Source: Hyalangium gracile
Lineage (GTDB): Bacteria; Myxococcota; Myxococcia; Myxococcales; Myxococcaceae
DNA length: 64,000 nucleotides
NCBI RefSeq assembly: GCF_020103725.1
Contig: NZ_JAHXBG010000005.1
Location: 62,001 to 126,000 of the forward strand
Reading direction: 5' to 3'
The notes below the pieces were generated by a model, which did no database searches, was not told the DNA's origin, and saw nothing but the letters and a program-made list of their open reading frames with translations. Both the position numbers and the translations under genes were made by a program. Position 1 is the stretch's first letter, and each line of letters opens with the position of its first letter. Shown here piece by piece: positions 21,236-32,841 of the stretch.

Positions 21236-21664
21236 ATGAAGACCGTTGGCGAGCTGATGACGCGGGAGCTCATCACCCTCAAGGAAACGCAGAACCTGGC
21301 CATCGCGGACGAGCTGCTCCGCCTGCACCGCATCCGGCACCTGCCGGTGGTGCGCGATGGCAAGCTGGTGGGGCTCATCACCCACCGCGACCTCATCAAG
21401 GCCACCGCCCTCAAGTGCCCGGACCCGACGAAGAACCCCCTGTGGGCGGCGGACATCATGAACCGCGAGATCCGCACGGTGCGCCCGGACATGGCCCTGC
21501 GCGAGGCGGTGAAGGTGATGCTGGACAACAAGTTCGGCTGCCTGCCCGTCGTGAGCGAGGACGGCAAGCTCATGGGCATCCTCACGGAGGCGGACCTGGT
21601 GCGCTACGCGCAGCAGCTCATCGCTGACCTGGACCGCATGAGCGAGGCGGCGGAGTACGAGTAG
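21236..21664 (+). CDS. CBS-domain pair protein
   Basis: 142 residues made of two CBS motifs (about 5-65 and 75-135): TVGELMTRELITLKETQ...IRHLPVVRDGKLVGLITHRDL and the second DIMNREIRTVRPDMAL...CLPVVSEDGKLMGILTEADL. Such stand-alone pairs bind adenine nucleotides and act as energy or stress sensors. ATG at 21236 was chosen because the CBS fold begins at once; upstream in-frame sequence looks non-coding. It starts a same-strand series with the Usp protein 59 bp downstream. Confidence 0.85.
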   Translation: MKTVGELMTRELITLKETQNLAIADELLRLHRIRHLPVVRDGKLVGLITHRDLIKATALKCPDPTKNPLWAADIMNREIRTVRPDMALREAVKVMLDNKFGCLPVVSEDGKLMGILTEADLVRYAQQLIADLDRMSEAAEYE

Positions 21665-21723
21665 CCGCTCGGCTCCTGCCTGCTAGCAGTGCCTGCATCG
21701 AACCGCGAAAGGCTGGCATTCCC

Positions 21724-23073
21724 ATGGCCATCGTCTTCGGAACGGACTTCTCGGAGCACGCCACGGTGGCCGCCCTCGCCGCGGCCGCCCTGGCCCGCCG
21801 CACCGGTGAGGCGCTCCACCTGGCCCACGTCCTCGAGTACGGCAGCGGTGGAGGCTCGAGCGCCATCCACGAGGCCATGCGCCGAGAGGCCGCCGCGCGC
21901 CTGGAGCAGCAGGTCCAGGAGCTGCGCCGACGCGACGTGTCGCTCACCCCGCACCTGCTGGACGGAGCGCCCGACGAGGTGCTCGTCGATCTGGCCGCCC
22001 AGGTCCACGCCTCGCTCATCGTGCTCTCCCACCACGGGCAGCGGGCCCCTCGCTGGCGCATCGGCAGCGTGGCGGACCGGGTGGTCCAGGCCGCGCGCTG
22101 CCCGGTGCTGGTGCTGAAGGCCTCTCAGCCGATCGAGGCCTGGGCCCGGGGAGAGCGCTCGCTGCGGCTGCTGCTGGGGCTGAACTTCTCCGCGCCCTCG
22201 GACGCCGCCGTCGCCTGGGTGCGGCGCATGAGGACGCTGGGGCCGTGCGAGGTGATGGCCGCGCACCACTACTGGGGCGCGGACGCGCACACCCGCTATG
22301 GCATGCCCATCTCGCCCGAGGCCGAGGTGACGCCCGAGGCCGAGCAGGCGCTGCGCCGCGATCTCACGGCGCGCATGGGGGACATGCCCGGCAGCGGCTC
22401 CGTCTGGGTGCACCTGGAGCCGGGGCTCGGACGCCCCTCCGAGGCGCTGATCCACCTGGCGCGCAAGGAGGCCGTGGATCTGGTGGTGGTGGGCACGCAC
22501 CAGCGCTCCGGCGCGAGCAAGTGGTGGCATGGCTCCGTCTCCCAGCACGTCCTCCATGACTCGCCCACCTCCGTGCTGTGCGTGCCCACCAGCGCCGCCA
22601 CGACGCGCGTCATCCCTCGGCTGCGCCGGGTGCTGGCGCCCACGGACCTGTCCGAGCTGGGCTCCAGCGGCGTGCGCCACGCCTACTCGCTGGCCCCGCC
22701 CGGCGGCACCGTCTACCTGCTCCACGCTCTGCCGCCGCCCGCGGGCGCCCCCATCGGCGCCGGGTATGTCCTCCCCGAGCCCACCTCCGCCCAGGAGCGC
22801 GCCGAGCGGGAGCAGATCGCCGCGGAGCTCAGGGCCCTCATCCCTCCCGAGGCCACCGCTCGCGGCATCACCACGCGCGTGGAGCTCGTCACCGGCCGCA
22901 AGGTCTCCGAGGCCATCTGCCAGGCCGCGGAGCGCCTGGACTGCGACGTCATCTGCCTGGCCACCCACGGACGCTCGGGCCTCACCCGCGCCCTGGCCGG
23001 CTCGGTGGCACAGGAGGTGCTGATGAACGGCACGCGGCCGCTGTACGTCGTCCGCCCACCCCGAGACGAGTGA
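21724..23073 (+). CDS. Triple universal-stress-protein (UspA) domain protein
   Basis: 449 residues carrying three Usp folds in a row: about 1-136 (GTDFSEHA...VLSHHGQRAPRW), 145-288 (VVVGTHQRSGASKWWHGSVSQ) and 303-446 (APTDLSELG...CLATHGRSGLTRALAGSVAQ). The second and third keep the G-x2-G-x9-G(S/T) nucleotide-binding pattern. The first ends HHGQRAPRWRIGSVADRV and is more divergent. Most Usp proteins have one or two domains, so three is uncommon. The next gene, an anion transporter, starts 3 bp after the stop, so the pair is surely co-transcribed. Confidence 0.85.
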   Translation: MAIVFGTDFSEHATVAALAAAALARRTGEALHLAHVLEYGSGGGSSAIHEAMRREAAARLEQQVQELRRRDVSLTPHLLDGAPDEVLVDLAAQVHASLIVLSHHGQRAPRWRIGSVADRVVQAARCPVLVLKASQPIEAWARGERSLRLLLGLNFSAPSDAAVAWVRRMRTLGPCEVMAAHHYWGADAHTRYGMPISPEAEVTPEAEQALRRDLTARMGDMPGSGSVWVHLEPGLGRPSEALIHLARKEAVDLVVVGTHQRSGASKWWHGSVSQHVLHDSPTSVLCVPTSAATTRVIPRLRRVLAPTDLSELGSSGVRHAYSLAPPGGTVYLLHALPPPAGAPIGAGYVLPEPTSAQERAEREQIAAELRALIPPEATARGITTRVELVTGRKVSEAICQAAERLDCDVICLATHGRSGLTRALAGSVAQEVLMNGTRPLYVVRPPRDE

Positions 23074-23076
23074 CGG

Positions 23077-24486
23077 ATGAGCTCGAGCCCCACCCACGCG
23101 CTGCAGACGGAGGCACCGGAGCCTCCCCCCGCCGCCGCCCCCGCGAGCGCCCGCCAGAGGCACTGGGTGCGCCCCGCGCTCGCCGTCGTGGGAGTGGCCA
23201 CGAGCCTCCTGGTGGCCTGGCTGGGGGTGGACAGCCCCACCATCGCGCGCTCGATCGCGATCGCCGGGGTGTGTCTGACGCTGTGGCTCACCGAGCTGGT
23301 GCCGCCCTTCGTCCCCACCCTGCTGCTGCTCGGGGGCACGGCCGCGCTGCTGGGCCCGCTGGAGCCTGGGTACAAGCTGTCCGCGGTGCTCGCGTGGTGC
23401 GCGGATCCCGTGCTCGTGCTCTTCCTGGGCGGCTTCACGCTGGAGGTCGCCGCCTCGCGGCATGGGCTGGATCAGGCCGTGGCCCAGCACGTGCTCCGGC
23501 TGGCGCGGGGGAGCCGGCGGCTGCTGATGCTCCTCGTCACCGTGGGCGTGGCCTTCCTCTCCATGTGGATGTCGAACATCGCCGCCGCGGCGATGATGCT
23601 GGCCTCGCTCCGGCCGCTGCTCCACGCCTCGCACCACGACACCGCCCTGAAGCGGGCCCTGCTGCTGTCCGTGGCGCTCGGGGCCAACTTCGGCGGCATG
23701 GCCACGCCGGTGGGCACTGGCCCCAACGCGATCGCCATCTCCGCGGCCACGCCCTACTCCCAGGTGACGTTCGTCAAGTGGATGGCCTTCGCCCTGCCCC
23801 TCACCGGGCTGATGCTCCTGGTGGGCTTCGTGCTCCTCGTGGTGAGCTACCGGGTGCGCGGCCGCTTCGAGCTGCCCGCCGCCCCCACCCGGAAGCTGGA
23901 CACCCGCGCCCACTGGGTGCTCGGCGTGTTCGTCGCCTGCGCCGGCCTGTGGCTCTCCGAGCCGCTCCACGGCCTGTCCGCGCCGCTCGTGGCGCTGGGG
24001 GCCACCGCGGCCCTCTTCGGCTCGGGCCTGCTGCGCCGGGAGGACCTGGGGCGGCTGGACTGGTCCACCCTCTTCCTCATCGCCGGTGGCATCTCCCTGG
24101 GCCGGCTCGTGGAGCACTCGGGGGTGGTGGCCACCGCGCTGCGGGGCGTGGACTGGAGCGCCTGGCCCCAGGTGGCCCAGGTGGGGCTGCTCGTGAGCCT
24201 GGCAGCCCTGCTCTCGGCGCTGATGAGCAACACCGGCACGTCGGCGCTCCTGATTCCCATCGCCGTGCAGCTCTTCCCCTCCGCCTCCATGCCCATCCTC
24301 GTGGCCATGGGGTGCTCCTTCGGCGTCCCCTTCATCATCAGCACCCCGCCCAACGCCATGGTCGCCGGCGAGGGGGGCGTGGAGTCCTCGGACCTGCTGC
24401 GCATGGGCCTGCCGCTCATGGCGCTGGGCTGTCTGGTCGTCACCCTCACCGGCCCCTGGGTCCTCCGCTTCTTCGGCCTCTCCTGA
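23077..24486 (+). CDS. SLC13/DASS-family anion:sodium symporter
   Basis: Inner-membrane transporter, 469 residues, about 11-12 hydrophobic segments after a polar N-terminus. The two Ser-Asn-Thr-type hairpin signatures of the DASS family are visible as MWMSNIAAAAMM (near residue 165) and LMSNTGTSALLIPIAVQL (near 385), with the matching GTGPNAIAI and FIISTPPNAMVAGEGG loops. Substrates in the family are dicarboxylates, citrate or sulfate; which applies here cannot be read off. Coupled to the Usp gene. Confidence 0.85.
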   Translation: MSSSPTHALQTEAPEPPPAAAPASARQRHWVRPALAVVGVATSLLVAWLGVDSPTIARSIAIAGVCLTLWLTELVPPFVPTLLLLGGTAALLGPLEPGYKLSAVLAWCADPVLVLFLGGFTLEVAASRHGLDQAVAQHVLRLARGSRRLLMLLVTVGVAFLSMWMSNIAAAAMMLASLRPLLHASHHDTALKRALLLSVALGANFGGMATPVGTGPNAIAISAATPYSQVTFVKWMAFALPLTGLMLLVGFVLLVVSYRVRGRFELPAAPTRKLDTRAHWVLGVFVACAGLWLSEPLHGLSAPLVALGATAALFGSGLLRREDLGRLDWSTLFLIAGGISLGRLVEHSGVVATALRGVDWSAWPQVAQVGLLVSLAALLSALMSNTGTSALLIPIAVQLFPSASMPILVAMGCSFGVPFIISTPPNAMVAGEGGVESSDLLRMGLPLMALGCLVVTLTGPWVLRFFGLS

Positions 24487-24538
24487 GCCATGGCACACAT
24501 GTTGAATTGAGCCGCATCTCCACCGTCCCGGAGCCCTC

Positions 24539-25039
24539 ATGACATCCATCTCCGCCATCGAGTTCGAGACCCGCCTCCAGTGGCAGGGAGCGGATCGCGC
24601 CACGCTGTCGACCGAGCACACGCCCGCGCTGCCGCTCGGTGGGCTCATCGCCGGGCACCCGACCCCGGACCGGTGGTCCCCCGAGACGCTGCTGGTGGGG
24701 GCCGCGGAGGGCCGCACGCTCCAGAGCTTCCTGGAGCGGGCTCGGACCGAGGGGCTCGAGATCCTCTTCTACCAGAGCAGTGCGATGGGCCGCCGCGTGG
24801 AGGGCCAGGACGCGCCCCCTCACTTCACGGATCTCATCGTCCGGCCCCACGTCGCGGTCCGCACCGAGGCGGACGCGGAGCGGGTGCGGCGCATCTTCGA
24901 GGAGCTGCCGTGCCGGTGCTTCCCCAGCACCATCCTCCACCTCACGCCTCGCATCGAGCCCGTCGTGGAGGTGTGGGATGGCCCTCGCGCCGCGGACCGA
25001 GGCCCCCCCGCCGCGCTCGGGACGAACGCCACCGCCTGA
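24539..25039 (+). CDS. OsmC/Ohr-like protein lacking the first redox cysteine
   Basis: 166 residues. Layout follows the OsmC fold: beta-rich start, the helix entrance SPETLLVGAAEGRTLQSFLERAR, then TDLIVRPHVAVRTEADAERVRRIFEELPCRCFPSTIL. OsmC/Ohr peroxidases have a Cys in the first helix (typically AAC) and another in the second (ACP). Here the first position holds Glu/Gly and only the second region has Cys (PCRC), so classical peroxidase chemistry is unlikely. The role may be binding rather than peroxide reduction. Family call is moderate. Confidence 0.6.
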   Translation: MTSISAIEFETRLQWQGADRATLSTEHTPALPLGGLIAGHPTPDRWSPETLLVGAAEGRTLQSFLERARTEGLEILFYQSSAMGRRVEGQDAPPHFTDLIVRPHVAVRTEADAERVRRIFEELPCRCFPSTILHLTPRIEPVVEVWDGPRAADRGPPAALGTNATA

Positions 25040-25128
25040 AGCCGCCCCCTCCTCCACTCCTTCCGCGGGCCCCCGGCTCGCACTCAGGCCTATCCCCCAC
25101 CGGGTGGTGACCTGCTAGCGTGAACCTC

Positions 25129-26538
<1,410 letters not shown>

Positions 26539-26553
26539 GGAACGGAGGAACGC

Positions 26554-26697
26554 GTGGGGTTCTGGTTGGAGATGCTGATCGGCCTGGTGGTGACGGTGCT
26601 GCTCGTCGTCTTCCTGGGCCCCGGGCTGTGGAGCTCCCGCGTGGACATCCGCAAGTCCGATGACAAGCGGGACCAGGGCCCCAGGCCGGGCCCGTAG
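26554..26697 (+). CDS. Small single-pass membrane protein, 47 residues
   Basis: Unrecognised. GTG at 26554, with GGAGG 7 bases upstream, opens MGFWLEMLIGLVVTVLLVVF and a short hydrophobic end. A charged cytoplasmic-looking tail follows (WSSRVDIRKSDDKRDQ...). It begins 15 bp after the stop of the NtrC-type regulator, so it is probably co-transcribed. Topology: one helix, residues about 4-22. No function can be named. Confidence 0.6.
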   Translation: MGFWLEMLIGLVVTVLLVVFLGPGLWSSRVDIRKSDDKRDQGPRPGP

Positions 26698-26709
26698 GCC
26701 CCCAAGCTC

Positions 26710-26737
26710 GGAGCGCGGAGCGCGGAGCGCGGAGCTC
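26710..26737. repeat. Short tandem repeat, GGAGCGC x3 plus GGAGCTC
   Basis: Four contiguous 7-bp units, the last with one change (GGAGCTC). They fill the 38-bp gap between two convergent genes and run into the stop codon of the minus-strand gene. Such slippage-prone repeats can vary in copy number. No terminator stem is otherwise seen here. Confidence 0.8.
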
Positions 26738-28922
26738 AGCGCACGGCCGCCGGGGCGATGAGCTCACGAACCTCGCCGTGCCAGCTCCCCTTCTGGAGCA
26801 GGGGCAGGACGCTGCCTCGCTCGTCCGTCCAGGTGATGGACGGCGGGCCCGCCAGCTCCAGGCGGCGCACCTTCGAGGTCGCATTCACGAAGGTCGGTCC
26901 CCAGGAGAACTCCGCGTCCGGGCTCAGGAGCATCCACACGCTGCGCGCCGTGCGGTCCGCCGGATCGTAGACGACGAGCGTGGCGTGCATCCCGAACTTC
27001 CGGGCGTGCGCCAGCGCGATGGGGACCAGGTCCAGGTGCGCGTTGCTGATGTGCAGCGCCAGCACCCCGTGGGGCCCCAGGTGTCGGCGGTAGACGGAGA
27101 CCGCCTCGTCGGTGAGCAGGTGCACGGGGATGGAGTCCGAGCTGAAGGTGTCCACCGCGAGCACGTCGAAGCCCTGGGCCTCGCCCCGCTCCAGCTCCCG
27201 CTCCAGCGAGATGCGGGCGTCGCCCTCGATGATCTCCACCCGCGCGGGAGTGTCCGCCAGATAGCTGAAGTAGCCCCCCTCCCCACGCGCCAGGGAGATG
27301 ATCTTCGGGTTGATCTCGTAGAAGCGCACCGAGTCCTCCGCCCGGGCGAGCGCGGCCGAGGAGCCCACGCCCAGCCCCAGCACGCCGATGCGCAGGCCGG
27401 GAGCCAGGCCTACCGCCTCGCGCAGGCGACGGTGCTCGGCGATGGCCAGCCCCAGCCCGCTCTCGAGCGTGAAGTAGGACATGGGGAGCCGCCGCTTCGT
27501 GTCCCCGGTGTACTGGACGCCGTGGGCGATGGCGCCGTGCTTGAGCGTGAAGCGGTGCTCGTCCGGCTTGCCCCGGCCCTGCTCCAGCACCTGCACCACC
27601 CCGAAGAAGTTCCGCGCCGTGAGCCGCACCTCGAAGCGGAAGTCCGCCACCGCCACGCCCAGCCCCACGATGACGAAGGCCAGCAGGAACATCCTCAGGC
27701 TCCGCCGCAGCCGCGCCAGCCGCTCCTCACCGGGCGGGCGCACGAACATCGTCACCAGGGCGATGAGGCAGCAGGCCGCCAGCGCCAGCGGGTACTCCGC
27801 GTAGGTGACGAAGAGGCGCGGCGCCACGATGGTGACGATGAGCCCGCCCAGCACTCCGCCCACCGACACCCAGAGGTAGAAGGCGCTCAGGAAGCGAGGC
27901 GCCGGCCGCAGGCGGTACAGCTCGCCGTGGCACACCATGCAGCCGGCCAGCAGCGCCGCGCCGTACGCGAGGATCTGCAAGCCCAGGGGCGTGTGCGGCC
28001 CCAGGAGGACCACGCGGGTGACGCCCGCCACCGAGGCGATGAGGAGCAGGGAGAAGAACGCGCGCGAGTAAAGCGCCTCCCGCTCGAAGGCGAGGATGAA
28101 GGTGAGCAGGTAGATCGCCAGCGGCAGCACCCAGAGGAACGGACCGGCCGCCACGTCCTGCGAGAGCTGGTTCGTCGTGGCCAGCAGCAGCACCGACGCG
28201 CACGCGCTCAGCCCCAGCCACGCCAGCGTCCGCCCCAGCCCGGGCCGAGCCCCCTCCTCCACCGGAGGGCTCGCCGGCTCCGGCGACTCCGTCCGCTCCG
28301 GTGCGGAGGCAGCGGCGCGCTTCCACAAGTCCCAGGCGCACACCGCGCAGCCCACGACGAAGAGGACGAAGCCCGCGGCCCAGCCCCAGCCCTGCACGCC
28401 GCGCGGCACATATGGCTCGACGAGGAAGGGGTAGCTCAGCAGCGCCAGCAGCGAGCCCGCGTTCGACAGGGCGTAGAGCCGATAGGGCGAGGCTCCCGGC
28501 CGCGCCCGGGCAAACCAGCTCTGCAAGAGCGGCGCGCTGGTGGACAGCACGAAGAAGGGCAGGCCGATGGTCACCGCCAGCATCGCCAGCAGCCGGCCGG
28601 TGAGCCCCTCCACCCCTTCCGGCCGCCACTCCGGCCCGGGCGCCACCGGCGAGCCCACCCACAGCGCGCGCACCGCGAGCACCCCCACCGTCAGCCCCAG
28701 CAGCCCCAGGTGCAGCCTCACCTGGGAGCGCGGCGCCAGGCGCGTGGCCACCCCGTGCGCGTACGCGTAGCCGGCCAGCAGCGCCGCCTGGAAGAAGAGC
28801 ATGCAGGCCGTCCACACCGCCGGCGTGCCGCCAAACCACGGCAGCGCGAACTTGCCCACCAGCGGCTGGACTCCAAAGAGCAGGAAGGCGCTGGCGAAGA
28901 GCGTGAGGGCGTACCGGGGCAT
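26736..28922 (-). CDS. Membrane protein fused to spermidine-synthase-like methyltransferase-fold domain
   Basis: 728 residues. The N-terminal half (1 to about 410) has around ten hydrophobic segments with the FGVQPLVGKFALPWFGG and APLLQSWFARA motifs of 'fused MFS/spermidine synthase' proteins. The C-terminal third (about 440-728) is a Rossmann SAM-like fold with LRIGVLGLGVGSSAAL, RFYEINPKII and IIEGDARISLE, then DVLAVDTFSSDSIPVHLLT. The Asp-rich polyamine site is not complete, so real aminopropyl transfer is uncertain. It starts 12 bp after the receiver-kinase stop and probably belongs to that operon. Confidence 0.8.
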   Translation of the reverse strand: MPRYALTLFASAFLLFGVQPLVGKFALPWFGGTPAVWTACMLFFQAALLAGYAYAHGVATRLAPRSQVRLHLGLLGLTVGVLAVRALWVGSPVAPGPEWRPEGVEGLTGRLLAMLAVTIGLPFFVLSTSAPLLQSWFARARPGASPYRLYALSNAGSLLALLSYPFLVEPYVPRGVQGWGWAAGFVLFVVGCAVCAWDLWKRAAASAPERTESPEPASPPVEEGARPGLGRTLAWLGLSACASVLLLATTNQLSQDVAAGPFLWVLPLAIYLLTFILAFEREALYSRAFFSLLLIASVAGVTRVVLLGPHTPLGLQILAYGAALLAGCMVCHGELYRLRPAPRFLSAFYLWVSVGGVLGGLIVTIVAPRLFVTYAEYPLALAACCLIALVTMFVRPPGEERLARLRRSLRMFLLAFVIVGLGVAVADFRFEVRLTARNFFGVVQVLEQGRGKPDEHRFTLKHGAIAHGVQYTGDTKRRLPMSYFTLESGLGLAIAEHRRLREAVGLAPGLRIGVLGLGVGSSAALARAEDSVRFYEINPKIISLARGEGGYFSYLADTPARVEIIEGDARISLERELERGEAQGFDVLAVDTFSSDSIPVHLLTDEAVSVYRRHLGPHGVLALHISNAHLDLVPIALAHARKFGMHATLVVYDPADRTARSVWMLLSPDAEFSWGPTFVNATSKVRRLELAGPPSITWTDERGSVLPLLQKGSWHGEVRELIAPAAVR

Positions 28923-28934
28923 CGGCCGGGTAGG

Positions 28935-30052
<1,118 letters not shown>

Positions 30053-30056
<4 letters not shown>

Positions 30057-30763
30057 GCGGCGGACCTGTGCGCGGAGTACGTCCGCTCCAGCGCGGCCAC
30101 GAGCGCCGCGGTGTCGAAAGGCTTGTGGAAGACTCCCGCGGGCGTCTGCTCCAGCGCCACCTCCGGGTAGGCCGTGATGACGAAGACGGGCATGTCCGGG
30201 AAGCGGCCCTCCAGCCGGCGCAGCGCCTCGCCGTCGGGGCCTCCGGGCAGGCGCAGGTCCACCAGCGCGGCGAAGGGCTTCACCATGGAGAGCCGGTCCG
30301 CCTCCATCACCGAGCGCGCCGTCACGCAGGAGAAACCCCGCGCGCGCAGCACCTCGCAGAGGTTGTCCGCAAGCGCCGAGTCGTCCTCCACCAGCGCCAC
30401 CAGCCCGTCCCTGCGCGCCGAGGACAAGAGCCCCATCAGCGTCTGCACCGGCACCGGCTTGGGCAGCACCGCCAGCAGCCCCTCGTTGCGCGCCGCCTCC
30501 AGATCGTTCTCTCCCGGGTACGCGGTGATGACCACCACGGCGATGCCCGGGTCCACCTTGCGGATGTGGTGCACGGCGACCGCGCCGCTCATGCCCGGCA
30601 TCTTCATGTCGGTGAGCAGCGCGTCGAAGCGCGTCTCCCTCACTCGCGAGAGCGCCTCGGCGCCATCGGTCACCACCGTGGCCGCGTCGCCCATGTCGCG
30701 GAGGATCTCGGCGATGTTCTCCGCGAAGGCTCGGTTGTCATCGAGCAGCAGGTAGTGTCGCAC
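30053..30763 (-). CDS. Response regulator with two receiver domains and no output domain
   Basis: 236 residues comprising two receiver folds, 1-115 and 120-236. Acceptor aspartates are D52 (LLTDMKMPG) and D169 (LVDLRLPGG); acidic pockets are LDDN and VEDD; conserved lysines are in LPKP and HKPF. D52 and D169 have the same numbers as the two phosphorylated residues reported for the regulator partnered with AfGcHK of Anaeromyxobacter (from memory). GTG at 30763 has AGGGAGA upstream and overlaps the kinase gene by 26 bp. Lacking output, it must pass the signal on, perhaps to the hybrid kinase that follows. Confidence 0.92.
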
Positions 30764-31928
30764 GCGGCTCTCCCTGAGGATTGAGCGGTAGTCGGAGCAA
30801 GAAGCGTGCGCCCGCGCCCGGCTCGGAGCGGGGCGCGTAGGCGATCGTCCCTCCGTGGCGCTCCAGGATGCGCCGGACCAGGGGCAGGCCCAGGCCGATG
30901 CCCCGCGCCTTCGTCGTCATGAGCGGCTCGAAGAGGCGCCGCCGGATGGACTCGCTCACCCCGGGCCCCGAGTCCTCGAAGATCAGCTCCACGAAGCCGG
31001 GCGCCGTCGTGGCCGTCAGCTCCACCGTCCCCGTCTCTCCCAGCGCCTGGACGGCGTTCTCCAGCAGGTTGAGGAAGACCTGGCGCAGCTGGTTGGGGTC
31101 CCCCGTCAGCTGGGGCAGCTGCTCCAGCCCTCGCTGGCTCACGGTCACCCCCGGGGGATGCTGCACGGCGGAGACCGCGCTCTGCCACACCTCCGCCAGC
31201 CGCACCGGCTCGTGCTTGAGCGGCCTGTCGCGGATCATGTCCAGCAGATCCGAGACGATCCGGTTGGCGATCACCACCTGCTCGCCGATGCGGTCCAGGT
31301 GCTTGACGACGCGCTCGTCCACCGACGCCAGCCGCCCCTTGAGGATGAAGAGCGACGTCTCGATGACGCCGAGCGGATTGCGCAGCTCGTGGCCGATGGA
31401 GCCCACCAGCTGCCCGAAGGTGGACAGCCGCTCGTTGCGCGCCTGCTGCGCCAGCAGATCCTCCCGGTAGGTGTGCAGCATGATGGCCAGCTCCAGGTCG
31501 AGGATCTTCGACAGCGCCCGGCGCACCGCGCCCAGCTCCTGTGGCCGCTCGCGGTAGTGCTCGTCGATGAGGGCGTTGAACTCCTGCCGCAGCACGTTCA
31601 TCGCGCCGAACATGTAGTGCTGGGGCAGCGCGATGCGCACGTGCATGCGCCCGATGCGGCAGCGCAGCTCGAAGTACGCCTCGTCCCACGGGCCCCGCAG
31701 CAGCTGATCCATCCAGATCTGCAGCGTGCCCTTGAGGTGGCCCACCTGGCTCTCCCCGCCCTCGAGCGCCGTGCGGGCGCCCTCGTGCTCGAGGATGCGG
31801 GCGTAGAACACCTCGGCGACGCGAGCGAAGTGCCCGCGCGCCACCGAGTGAAGGGCGAGCAGGAACTGCTCGTCCTCGGGCCCGAAGCCCACGTATCTCT
31901 TGAGCTCCTCGAACAAGGTTTCCGCCAT
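30738..31928 (-). CDS. Globin-coupled histidine kinase (heme-based oxygen/redox sensor)
   Basis: 396 residues, soluble. The N-terminal globin-coupled sensor (1 to about 155) has the candidate proximal heme ligand H96 ([12 protein letters not shown]) and distal Y42 (EVFYARIL). HisKA has H180 ([11 protein letters not shown]), and HATPase shows [24 protein letters not shown] and GIGLGLPLV. In AfGcHK of Anaeromyxobacter the corresponding residues are Y45, H99 and H183, a constant offset of three, so the proteins are almost certainly orthologous. O2 or heme-iron state should control autophosphorylation. No clear ribosome site at ATG 31928. Confidence 0.93.
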   Translation of the reverse strand: MAETLFEELKRYVGFGPEDEQFLLALHSVARGHFARVAEVFYARILEHEGARTALEGGESQVGHLKGTLQIWMDQLLRGPWDEAYFELRCRIGRMHVRIALPQHYMFGAMNVLRQEFNALIDEHYRERPQELGAVRRALSKILDLELAIMLHTYREDLLAQQARNERLSTFGQLVGSIGHELRNPLGVIETSLFILKGRLASVDERVVKHLDRIGEQVVIANRIVSDLLDMIRDRPLKHEPVRLAEVWQSAVSAVQHPPGVTVSQRGLEQLPQLTGDPNQLRQVFLNLLENAVQALGETGTVELTATTAPGFVELIFEDSGPGVSESIRRRLFEPLMTTKARGIGLGLPLVRRILERHGGTIAYAPRSEPGAGARFLLRLPLNPQGEPRATLPAAR

Positions 31929-32004
31929 GCGCGGGCAGCCTAGCGCCAGCAGGGGCGCCGAGCAGCCAGTTCAAGACATGAAGGGCTGACGCTCGCCGTG
32001 ACGC

Positions 32005-32841
32005 CTACCCCGCTACGGGTGAAAAGACCCATGGGAGCTGGTCCACCCGGCAACCGGCCTGCCGGGCCAGCTCCATCAAGAGCAGCTCGCGGTGGACGCG
32101 CAGCTCCAGCCGCGTGCGCTGCTGGTGCTTGAGGAAGTGAAGCCCGTGAATCACCTCGAGCATGCTGGCCTCCCCCGAGGCGAGCGCGAGCAGCGACGAG
32201 CCCAGCGCCTCCTCCGCGATGGGCAGCAGCTGGTGCTCCACGTCATCCAGGCGGCGCTCCACCGTCCCCAGCCGCCCCAGCACCCGCTCCATGTCCCGGC
32301 TCAGGCTTCCAGCGCGCCCCTTGGGCTTGAAGGCGGGGCCCGCCAGCGCCTCGCGATCCAGCGTCCCGTCCGGAGACCAGGGCTGCGCCTTCTCGCCCCC
32401 GAGGATGGCGCGCTCCGGGTCCTCCCGGTCCAGCTCCTCGAGCAGCTCCGTCCGCGCGTCCCTCAGGTCCTCGATCTCCTGCTGGGAGGCGAGCGCCTCC
32501 GCCTCGAGCCGCACGCGCTCGTGCACGTAGATGACGTCCTGGGAGGCCTGGGCCGAGAGCTGGATGAGCGTCTCCAGGAAGTCGCCCACCCCCTGCTCGA
32601 TCTCCGTGGCCGACCGGTTGAAGCGCAGCCACAGCTGGATCCGGGCCTCCTCCTTGCCGGGAGACTCGAGGAAGCGCGACAGGCTCAGGCCGCGCGACGA
32701 GGCGGGAGCCGCGGGCGCGGGCGGGCGCTTGGGGGCTGGCTGCACGGCCAGCGGTGAGCCCGGCTCGACGCCGCCCGCCTGGCTGGAGGGCACGTACAGA
32801 AGCGTGGCGAGCAGGAGGATGCAGACACCGCGGGCAACCAT
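32005..32841 (-). CDS. Secreted helical protein, possible TolC-like coiled coil
   Basis: 278 residues. A signal peptide (MVARGVCILLLATLLYVPSSQAG) is followed by a Pro/Ala-rich linker and long amphipathic helices (residues about 60-150 and 190-265). The C-terminal part GEASMLEVIHGLHFLKHQQRTRL recalls the repeated helix of TolC-type outer-membrane channels, but only one such repeat is present and no beta-barrel segments are seen. I do not recognise the family. It lies 76 bp upstream of the globin-kinase gene on the same strand and could be its first operon member. Confidence 0.65.
   Translation of the reverse strand: MVARGVCILLLATLLYVPSSQAGGVEPGSPLAVQPAPKRPPAPAAPASSRGLSLSRFLESPGKEEARIQLWLRFNRSATEIEQGVGDFLETLIQLSAQASQDVIYVHERVRLEAEALASQQEIEDLRDARTELLEELDREDPERAILGGEKAQPWSPDGTLDREALAGPAFKPKGRAGSLSRDMERVLGRLGTVERRLDDVEHQLLPIAEEALGSSLLALASGEASMLEVIHGLHFLKHQQRTRLELRVHRELLLMELARQAGCRVDQLPWVFSPVAG

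Noticed and set aside
21604-24717. About 1040-codon minus-strand open frame
   Set aside because: Lies opposite the CBS, Usp and SLC13 genes and is rich in Gly/His/Arg/Gln; a shadow.
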